The notes under the pieces are model-generated. The model had not been told where the DNA came from. It made no database searches and saw nothing but the letters and a program-made list of their open reading frames with translations. From Nitrospira sp. (GTDB taxonomy: Bacteria > Nitrospirota > Nitrospiria > Nitrospirales > Nitrospiraceae), in assembly GCA_024998705.1 (NCBI GenBank), contig JACOEF010000232.1:1-12359 (forward strand): 12,359 nt of DNA, written 5' to 3'. Of this stretch, positions 7,371 through 12,359 are shown piece by piece; positions within the stretch are counted from its first letter, which is position 1; every line of letters starts with the position of its first letter. The position numbers and the translations under genes were made by a program.

Positions 7371-7829
7371 ATGAAGACGCAGGTGAAGCAGCGGGTGAGT
7401 CGGATGGGGCTGTATGGCTTGGTGGGATTGTCGCTTCTGCTTTGGGCGCCGAGCCTGTCCGCCGCCGATGGAAAAGCAGAGAAGTCGTTCACTATTGCCG
7501 TGACCGACCAGCAGGGGGTCGAGACCGAGTTGAAGAACGGCATCTTCTATTGGGAAGAAAAAATGAGTGAAACCTCGTTCGTCCCGCATGAGTTGCGGCA
7601 TCTGCCGTCCAAGCGCGGCACGGCGACGGTCAATATCAAGTTCGATCAGATCAAGCAGATCGAGATCAAGCCCGGTGCCGACAAGGCTGCGCCGGCCATG
7701 ACCGTGACCTTGACGAACGGCAAGAATGGGGAGTTTACGCCCGCCGTCAGCGGCAGCTTCAAAGGCGAATCTGATTTCGGCCAGGTCGAGGTGCCGATCG
7801 GGTCGGTGTCCAAGGTGATCTTCAAGTAA
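7371..7829 (+). CDS. Exported protein of unknown function
   Basis: A 152-residue protein that I do not recognise. The ATG has a near-ideal ribosome site (GGGGAGGAG). The N-terminus is a typical signal peptide: basic MKTQVKQRVSR, a hydrophobic core GLYGLVGLSLLLW and a probable cleavage at LSAADG (about residue 32). The mature part is rich in predicted beta-strands and may hold two related halves (about 40-100 and 109-152). Each begins with a V/T-rich strand (FTIAVTD, MTVTLTNG) and ends in a similar strand (FDQIKQIEIK, IGSVSKVIFK). It contains WEEK and SFVPHELRHLPSKRG in the first half and GSFKGESDFGQVEVPI in the second. It has no cysteines in the mature part. It lies 34 bases before tonB on the same strand, so it may be a periplasmic partner of that system. 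Confidence 0.8.
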   Translation: MKTQVKQRVSRMGLYGLVGLSLLLWAPSLSAADGKAEKSFTIAVTDQQGVETELKNGIFYWEEKMSETSFVPHELRHLPSKRGTATVNIKFDQIKQIEIKPGADKAAPAMTVTLTNGKNGEFTPAVSGSFKGESDFGQVEVPIGSVSKVIFK

Positions 7830-7863
7830 GGGCGGAACGAATCGTTCTGAAAGGGAGTGTCCC

Positions 7864-8325
7864 ATGGAGAATGTGCTCGTGACGCAATCGTGGCAACCCA
7901 AGCGATCGATGACAGGGTGGGGAGCGTCGCTCCTGCTGCACGCCTGTCTCGCGCTCGCTGCATTCGGGCTGATGCCGAAGATGGCCATGGTGGTGGAGAA
8001 AGAGCCGTTTAAATGGGACGTGGCGCTGGTGGAGGCACCGCGTGAAGTGGTGCGTCAGGAAGAACCGGCTCCGGTACCGCAGGTGCAGCCTCCCGTTCCC
8101 ACGCCGGTGAAGCCGCGACCCGAGCCGGTGCGCGCCGTGCCACCGCCGCCTCAGCCGGTGCAGCGCCAGGTCGAAACCCGGGTGGTGCCGCAGGCGATCC
8201 AACGTGAAGTGCAGCCGGTCGTCGAAACGGTTCGTCCTCAGGAGCAGATGCAGCCGACCAGGGAAGTGGTCCGGTGCAAGCCAAGCCCATCGAGCCGCAA
8301 GAGATTCAAAAGACGGAACCGTTGA
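7864..8325 (+). CDS. tonB: TonB energy transducer, N-terminal fragment (gene frameshifted)
   Basis: The N-terminal part of TonB, which links ExbBD and the proton gradient to outer-membrane receptors. The ATG follows AAGGGAG. Residues 18-36 form the inner-membrane anchor, including Ser22-x3-His26, which matches the functionally important S-x3-H pair of E. coli TonB. A Pro/Val/Glu/Gln-rich periplasmic linker follows (about 48-135). From about position 8271 this frame turns into unlike sequence (CKPSPSSRKRFKRRNR) and stops at 8325, while the linker composition continues in the next frame. A one-base loss near 8265-8277 (GTCCGG where GTCCCGG would keep the frame) explains this best. As it stands the product has an anchor but no receptor-binding domain. 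It could be a real mutation or a sequencing or assembly error. Confidence 0.75.
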   Translation: MENVLVTQSWQPKRSMTGWGASLLLHACLALAAFGLMPKMAMVVEKEPFKWDVALVEAPREVVRQEEPAPVPQVQPPVPTPVKPRPEPVRAVPPPPQPVQRQVETRVVPQAIQREVQPVVETVRPQEQMQPTREVVRCKPSPSSRKRFKRRNR

Positions 8326-8999
8326 TGCAGGCGGTCATGCCTGCTGAAGTGGTACGGGAACCAGCCCAGGCCGTCGAACAGACGGTGGTGGAGGCGGCGC
8401 CGGTGACGGCGCAGACCTATCAGGCCCAGGCGGTGGTCAGCGAGCCGACGGTGTTGGAAACGAGGCCTGAACCGGTTGTTTCGGCGAGCACACAGGTTGT
8501 ACAGGCCGCTCCGGCGGCAGAAGCGATCCAGGCTGCTCCGGCTCCTGCCGATCCTGCTCCCGCGCCTGTTGCGGAAGCGGTTGCTGTCGCGGCCAGTGAG
8601 CCGGCCGCCGCCCCTCCGGCTCCGGCTTCCGCCGCGCAGCCGGATCCGGCCACGTTGCAAGAGCATCAGGTCGTGGCGCGCGTGGCGACGCCGAGGCCCG
8701 CCACCAAAGCCGATTATGGCTGGTTGGCCGAGTCGCTGCATCGCCGCATCATTGAGTTGCGGCATTATCCCAGCCCCGCGCGCTTGAATGGCTGGGAAGG
8801 CAAAGTCGTCTTGAAGGTCTCCATCCGCCAGGACGGGCAACTGAAAGATGTCGAGGTGGTGAAAAGTTCCGGACACGAGTCGTTGGATCAAGCGGCGATG
8901 GAAGCCGTGCGGCGCGCCTGTCCGCTGCACATGAAGCATGAGTTAACCGCGCCGATGGTCGTGCTGCATTTGCCGGTCAGTTACAGCTTGAATCGCTAG
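8274..8999 (+). CDS. tonB: TonB energy transducer, C-terminal fragment (gene frameshifted)
   Basis: The continuation of the split tonB gene. It holds the rest of the Pro/Ala/Val/Glu-rich linker and an intact TonB C-terminal domain (last 100 residues or so). Typical features are HRRIIELRHYPSPARLNGWEGKV, LKVSIRQDGQLKDVEVVKSSGHESLD and QAAMEAVRRACPL. The frame is closed upstream by a TGA at 8205, so the shift must lie between there and 8325. On its own this piece has no membrane anchor or signal peptide. The annotated GTG at 8274 has no good ribosome site. The ATG at 8325-8327 overlaps the upstream stop as TGATG, an arrangement that allows reinitiation, so some C-terminal domain could still be made in the cytoplasm. 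Joined, the two parts would give a TonB of about 378 residues, long but normal for a linker-rich form. Confidence 0.8.
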   Translation: MQAKPIEPQEIQKTEPLMQAVMPAEVVREPAQAVEQTVVEAAPVTAQTYQAQAVVSEPTVLETRPEPVVSASTQVVQAAPAAEAIQAAPAPADPAPAPVAEAVAVAASEPAAAPPAPASAAQPDPATLQEHQVVARVATPRPATKADYGWLAESLHRRIIELRHYPSPARLNGWEGKVVLKVSIRQDGQLKDVEVVKSSGHESLDQAAMEAVRRACPLHMKHELTAPMVVLHLPVSYSLNR

Positions 9000-9068
9000 G
9001 TGGCGGTTGCTCCGCTCTGGCGGGGAACCGGTTGGTTTGGAAGGCCTGTGAAGGGTAGGGATGTCATC

Positions 9069-9623
9069 ATGAATAGTTCGTCAACAGCGAGCTTGCGTAC
9101 AAGTGTGGTTCTTGCGCTGGTGCTGGTGGCCGGTCTCGTCGGCTCGGCCTGGGCAATGGGCTCGCGTCCTACGGCGGCGGGGATGCCTGCCAGTGAATTC
9201 TCGCTGACGGATCTCGACGGCAAGTCGCACAAGCTTGAGCAGTACCGGGGCAAGATCGTTCTCTTGAACTTCTGGGCCACCTGGTGCAAGCCCTGCACGA
9301 CGGAAATGCCCGCGATGCAGACGGTCTACGATCAGCTGCGGGAGAAGGGCTTTGTGGTGTTGGCGGTGAATGAATTGGAAGATGAAGGCAAGGTTCGTGA
9401 GCACATCGCAGCCTATAAACACACCTTTCCTGTGCTGCTCGATCACGAAAACAAAGTGGCCAATCAGTACGGTGTCTTTGGATTGCCGGTCAGTGTCTTC
9501 ATCGATCAGAACGGTGTGGTGCAGGAATACATCAAGGGCGGGTTGCTGACGGAAGCCAGAATTCACGACATCGTCGCTCGAATTCAGGCCGCGGCACCCG
9601 CAAAGGCCGTGGCCCTTCGGTAA
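9069..9623 (+). CDS. TlpA-family periplasmic thioredoxin (thiol-disulfide reductase)
   Basis: A 184-residue exported thioredoxin-fold protein. Residues 1-29 form a signal peptide or anchor (hydrophobic VVLALVLVAGLVGSAWA). The fold starts at about 38 (GMPASEFSLTDLDG), with the redox motif Trp72-Cys73-Lys-Pro-Cys76 in NFWATWCKPC and the cis-proline Pro140 in VFGLPVSVFID. TlpA/ResA-type proteins reduce disulfides on the outer side of the membrane, in cytochrome c maturation or in copper-site assembly. A GTG at 9000 is in frame right after the tonB stop, but the ATG at 9069 has an AGGG upstream and begins the signal peptide directly. It sits 6 bases before the second C-x-W-M-C protein. This suggests, without proof, that those cysteines are its substrate. 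There is no sign of damage in this gene. Confidence 0.9.
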   Translation: MNSSSTASLRTSVVLALVLVAGLVGSAWAMGSRPTAAGMPASEFSLTDLDGKSHKLEQYRGKIVLLNFWATWCKPCTTEMPAMQTVYDQLREKGFVVLAVNELEDEGKVREHIAAYKHTFPVLLDHENKVANQYGVFGLPVSVFIDQNGVVQEYIKGGLLTEARIHDIVARIQAAAPAKAVALR

Positions 9624-9629
9624 GGTGGT

Positions 9630-9938
9630 ATGACCAGGACGCAGCACATCGTGGTGAGTGTTCTGTTGGCCTGCTCGTTGCTGGCACTCCAGGGCCTTGT
9701 CTACCCCCACGCGCTGGAACATGTTGCACACCATGCCCATCACGGGGCCGGCGTGCATAGCACGGTGCTCTGCTCCTGGATGTGTGCGGCCGGGCAAGAC
9801 CTCGAGACCGTTGCAGGATTGGTTCACGTCAGCGGCCCGTTGAGCGGCCTCGTCGAGCACGAAGTGGCGGATTCATTGCAGGTCGAACGTCGCGCTCCAC
9901 GCACATCACGGGGCCCTCCCGTCCCCTCTCTTTCCTGA
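9630..9938 (+). CDS. Small exported His-rich protein with C-x-W-M-C motif (copy 2)
   Basis: A 102-residue paralogue of the protein at 6577-6882, of no family that I can name. An N-terminal hydrophobic segment (about residues 7-25) is followed by a ligand-rich block: His27, His31, His34, His35, His37, His38, His43, Cys48, Met51 and Cys52, with Cys48-Ser-Trp-Met-Cys52-Ala-Ala as the core. Compared with copy 1, three residues are inserted in the His run. The remaining half is less conserved and ends in an Arg/Pro-rich tail, as in copy 1. The ATG has the ribosome site AAGGTGG and lies 6 bases after tlpA, so the two are almost certainly co-translated. Metal binding, probably copper(I), is suggested by the His/Met/Cys set and the neighbours; it is not shown by homology. 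Confidence 0.78.
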   Translation: MTRTQHIVVSVLLACSLLALQGLVYPHALEHVAHHAHHGAGVHSTVLCSWMCAAGQDLETVAGLVHVSGPLSGLVEHEVADSLQVERRAPRTSRGPPVPSLS

Positions 9939-10056
9939 ATCGTTCTATCGGCTCATCGTCTTTATTCATTGCGAGCGGAGTCTGCGTCGGAGGCCCTGAT
10001 TGGCCTGAGCGCAGGGTGCCGTGGCGTTATCCGTGTCTGGAGAAAGGATCGTGCAG

Positions 10057-10125
10057 ATGTGGTATCTGGGTAGAAGGTTCCTTATGCCCCTGTTCGGCGC
10101 CGTGGGGATATTCAGTGCGACCTAG
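10057..10125 (+). pseudogene. Signal-peptide start of the outer-membrane barrel, ended by in-frame TAG
   Basis: The ATG at 10057 is preceded by an excellent ribosome site (AAAGGA, 8 bases upstream). It encodes MWYLGRRFLMPLFGAVGIFSAT and then TAG at 10123-10125. The frame is the same as that of the barrel gene, and after the TAG it continues GSLPAAHA-ACGAVTC, a natural end to a signal peptide with an AHA cleavage site. The 22 codons plus the next 8 therefore form one signal peptide broken by a single nonsense codon (a TGG or CAG to TAG change would suffice). Confidence 0.7.
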
Positions 10126-10131
10126 GGCTCG

Positions 10132-11172
10132 TTGCCGGCGGCCCATGCGGCTTGCGGCGCCGTGACCTGTTTCGTGGTGATCGGATCGCAGCAGCAGGTG
10201 CCCCAAGCCGGCCTGCTGACCTTTAATTCGATCTACAACTATACCCCCATGCGATTGTTGGACGGGACGTCGGGGGTCATTCCTGCCATCAACCAAGAGC
10301 AGCGCCGACTGATTTTAGATCACCATCAGGAAACTCGCACGATCACTCAGACGATGACCTTTGATTTGAACTACGGCATTACGGCCCGATTCGCCGTGGA
10401 GGTCACCATCCCCTATCTCTGGCGGACGCATCGTCATATGGACGCTTTGGGAGAGGGTGGGGAGAACGGAAACGGTGAGTCGGTACACTTCGGGGACAAT
10501 AATATCGGCGACATGATTCTGACTGCCAAATACAACGTTCTGCCGACTCTGCGGAGCATGCTCATCGCAGGCTTTGGCGTTCAGCTTCCGACCGGGAGTA
10601 CACAGACGAAGGATAGCCAAGGTCATCTCATGGAGTCGCCGACTCAATTGGGGCGCGGTAACGTGGGGCTGATCGGATCACTGTATCAGACGTACGAACT
10701 GATTCCTCACCGGCTGAATCAATTTTCCTATGCCAGTTATCGTCATACATTTCGGAACAACGACGGCTATCAATTCGGGGATGAATATAATGTGAATCTC
10801 GGTGCCAACCTGGTCACGTTGCCGTGGTTGGTGCTGATGGGACAGATCAACTGGCGCTACCTGACACATGACAATATCAGCGCCTCTCTCGAGCAATCTG
10901 CTCCGATGGGTAATGGCGGCGGGGTAGATCCGGCGGTCGTCGATGCGCTCATTGCCAACCGTCGAGTGCCCGGCACCGGGTCGACGTACCTGGCGTTCTC
11001 GCCGGGGTTTCAGGTCAGCTTGGACGGGTTGATCGATTCCCCACTTACGAAAATGACGTCCCTGTATTTTTATACGCAGATTCCCATTGCCCGGGATTCC
11101 AATAACAATCTGGCTCAGGGAACCAGTTTTATTTTCGGCTTGAGTAGGTCGTTTCAGATGGTGAAATCGTGA
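10132..11172 (+). CDS. Outer-membrane beta-barrel protein (transporter/porin-like), signal peptide interrupted
   Basis: About 338 mature residues with the alternating pattern of outer-membrane beta-strands, for example TMTFDLNYGITARFAVEVTI, MLIAGFGVQLPTGS, SYASYRHTF and TSLYFYTQIPIA. The look is that of the Phenol_MetA_deg/transporter-like group (family guess only). The mature start carries a Cys-x4-Cys pair (ACGAVTCF), unusual at the N-terminus of a barrel. The intact gene would start at ATG 10057, but an in-frame TAG at 10123-10125 cuts the signal peptide. The only start after it is a TTG at 10132, which would leave a stub (LPAAHA) unable to direct export. Unless the TAG is suppressed or is a sequence error, the protein should not reach the outer membrane. 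The body has no further lesion. The stop overlaps a possible GTG start of the next gene. The 118-base gap before 10057 holds no gene. Confidence 0.75.
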   Translation: MPAAHAACGAVTCFVVIGSQQQVPQAGLLTFNSIYNYTPMRLLDGTSGVIPAINQEQRRLILDHHQETRTITQTMTFDLNYGITARFAVEVTIPYLWRTHRHMDALGEGGENGNGESVHFGDNNIGDMILTAKYNVLPTLRSMLIAGFGVQLPTGSTQTKDSQGHLMESPTQLGRGNVGLIGSLYQTYELIPHRLNQFSYASYRHTFRNNDGYQFGDEYNVNLGANLVTLPWLVLMGQINWRYLTHDNISASLEQSAPMGNGGGVDPAVVDALIANRRVPGTGSTYLAFSPGFQVSLDGLIDSPLTKMTSLYFYTQIPIARDSNNNLAQGTSFIFGLSRSFQMVKS

Positions 11173-11231
11173 GCCGAGCGGAAACATCGCTCATGGCCTG
11201 TGTGAAACCGAAGAGAATAAGGCAGGCGGCT

Positions 11232-12359
11232 ATGTGTTCCATCACGTGGGCTAGAGCGGGGCTCTGGTTATTCGTCGCCACGACCGGTTGGTGGTGTGCG
11301 ACGGCAGGTGTGACGGTCTGGGCTGAGCCGCTCGGTGAGTTTCACCGTGGCGCGAAGCAGATCACCGAACATAACGTGAAGAGTCTGGGGGGGCCATCCG
11401 TGCAAGTGGATGAGCAGGGCCTGGTGTCCTTGGCCTGGATGGAAGAGGAGAAAGACGTGCGGTCGGTTCTCTACGCCCGCAGCCTGGAGCCGGGCGGGCC
11501 GATGGGGGCGCCGGTGCGGATCAACCGCCCGGAAGACGTGCCCTACTGGCGACAAGAAGCGCCGGCGCTGGTCGTGCAGGGGGAGGACGTGTTCGTCACC
11601 TGGGGACTGGCCCATCCAAAAGCCACCCCACAACAGCCGTTTGCGACAGAGCTTCGTTTAAGCCGTTCGGCCGATCGCGGCAATACGTTTCAGCCCTCCG
11701 TGTTGGTGAACGATGATCCGGGAGTCATTCAACATACCTTCGATGCGTTGCATCGGGACGCGGATGGCCGGTTGCACCTCTCGTGGATCGACGGGCGGGA
11801 AGGAAAGAAAGACCCCGGCACCTATGTGGCTCGTTCGTTGGATCGGGGCGTCACGATCACGAAAAATCTTAAGGTGGACGAGGGGACCTGTGTCTGCTGT
11901 CGCACGGCGGTGACGAGCGGCCCTGATGGCATGGTCTACGTGGCCTGGCGAAAGATTCTCGACGGCAAGGTGCGGGAAACGGTCGTGGCTCGTTCGACGG
12001 ACCATGGGGAGAGCTTCGAAGCGCCGGTCATTGTCGGGCACGATCAATGGGTGTTCCCGGCCTGCCCGCATCGTCCGGCCTCGATGGGGGTCGATCGGCA
12101 GGGACGTCTCTACGTTGTCTGGTATACCGAAGGGACAGATGAAATTCCCGCGGTCTATCTCGCCTACTCGGACGATCGAGGGAAGAGTTTTTCCGAAAAG
12201 CACAAGTTGAACGTCTCGAAAAATACGTTTCCCGACCATCCCCAGATCGCGGTCGATCCTGAAGGACGGATCGTGGTGGTGTGGGAGGAGCAGGCTCCGG
12301 TCAAGCGGGATGTGGTGATGAGCGTCTCGATGGATCGTGGCGCAACGTTTACGGCGCCG
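11232..12359 (+). CDS. Exported sialidase-like beta-propeller protein (partial, C-terminus cut by window edge)
   Basis: The first 376 residues of a secreted protein with repeated Asp-box/BNR-like propeller units: LSRSADRGNTFQPS, ARSLDRGVTITKN, ARSTDHGESFEAP, AYSDDRGKSFSEK and SVSMDRGATFTAP. Between units are strands of the type GRLHLSWIDG and GRLYVVWYTEG. A special feature is Cys220-Val-Cys-Cys223 (DEGTCVCCRTAV) plus Cys278-Pro-His280 (WVFPACPHRP). These recall a subgroup of sialidase-like proteins that probably do not cleave sialic acid. The catalytic signature of true sialidases is not evident. Residues 1-34 look like a signal peptide (GLWLFVATTGWW, AEP after cleavage). The start is uncertain: ATG 11232 has AAGG nearby, ATG 11193 adds a basic KPKRIRQ segment, and GTG 11169 overlaps the barrel's stop. 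Its N-terminal motif resembles the stump at 7019-7324. Confidence 0.85.
   Translation, partial: MCSITWARAGLWLFVATTGWWCATAGVTVWAEPLGEFHRGAKQITEHNVKSLGGPSVQVDEQGLVSLAWMEEEKDVRSVLYARSLEPGGPMGAPVRINRPEDVPYWRQEAPALVVQGEDVFVTWGLAHPKATPQQPFATELRLSRSADRGNTFQPSVLVNDDPGVIQHTFDALHRDADGRLHLSWIDGREGKKDPGTYVARSLDRGVTITKNLKVDEGTCVCCRTAVTSGPDGMVYVAWRKILDGKVRETVVARSTDHGESFEAPVIVGHDQWVFPACPHRPASMGVDRQGRLYVVWYTEGTDEIPAVYLAYSDDRGKSFSEKHKLNVSKNTFPDHPQIAVDPEGRIVVVWEEQAPVKRDVVMSVSMDRGATFTAP

Noticed and set aside
8262..8280. Programmed -1 frameshifting in tonB
   Set aside because: No X-XXY-YYZ slippery heptamer or obvious downstream stimulator is present, and TonB is not known to need it. A plain indel or sequence error is simpler.
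8238..8939. A 233-codon minus-strand frame, very rich in Arg and Gly
   Set aside because: It is the complement of the TonB linker and C-terminal domain; its composition is that of an antisense shadow.
6577..9938. The two C-x-W-M-C proteins as precursors of a modified peptide (RiPP)
   Set aside because: They have N-terminal membrane or signal segments, not a hydrophilic leader. The conserved block is central and not a C-terminal core, and no maturation enzyme is present in the window.
9782..10165. A 127-codon plus-strand frame bridging the gap between copy 2 and the barrel gene
   Set aside because: It overlaps both neighbours out of frame, is Arg/Cys-rich without features, and competes with a clear ribosome site and signal peptide at 10057.
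1..12359. CRISPR array, tRNA/rRNA genes, transposase, phage genes
   Set aside because: No regularly spaced direct repeats, no cloverleaf or rRNA-like stretches and no recombinase or capsid-type proteins were seen on either strand.

Overview
The window looks like a stretch of a Nitrospira-type chromosome (phylum Nitrospirota). This rests on recognition of protein style (SecA, complex I subunits, TonB, small exported proteins) and of a dispersed intergenic repeat remembered from Nitrospira genomes. No search was run, so the assignment is an inference. The DNA is GC-rich, densely coded and has no phage or transposase genes. No gap without a gene exceeds about 260 bases.

Positions 1-5062 read on the minus strand and are housekeeping. 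In transcription order they hold secA (5062-2357), a 176-base gap with a promoter-like site and an inverted repeat, a MidA/NDUFAF7-type methyltransferase (2180-897), nuoA (904-533, overlapping the methyltransferase by 8 bases) and the N-terminal 143 codons of nuoB (429-1, cut by the window edge). The methyltransferase family is known for complex I assembly, so its coupling to nuoA is functionally sensible. A 255-base divergent region (5063-5317) separates secA from a plus-strand gene for a secreted protein made almost entirely of nine TPR repeats (5318-6397).

Positions 6500-12359 read on the plus strand and form an unusual cell-envelope locus. In order it holds: a small exported His-rich protein with a C-x-W-M-C motif (6577-6882); the stump of a beta-propeller-like exported protein (7019-7324) that ends inside a probable dispersed repeat; an unrecognised exported protein (7371-7829); a tonB gene split by a frameshift (7864-8325 and 8274-8999); a TlpA-like thioredoxin (9069-9623); a second His-rich C-x-W-M-C protein (9630-9938); an outer-membrane beta-barrel whose signal peptide is broken by an in-frame TAG (10057-11172); and an exported sialidase-like propeller with a CVCC cluster that runs off the window (11232 onward).

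The mix of TonB, thioredoxin, outer-membrane barrel and small His/Met/Cys-rich proteins suggests trans-envelope handling of a soft metal, copper being the best guess. This is inference. The His-rich protein plus propeller pair occurs twice, and three members carry disabling-looking lesions. Either the locus is decaying in this strain or some lesions are sequence errors; the read data would decide.
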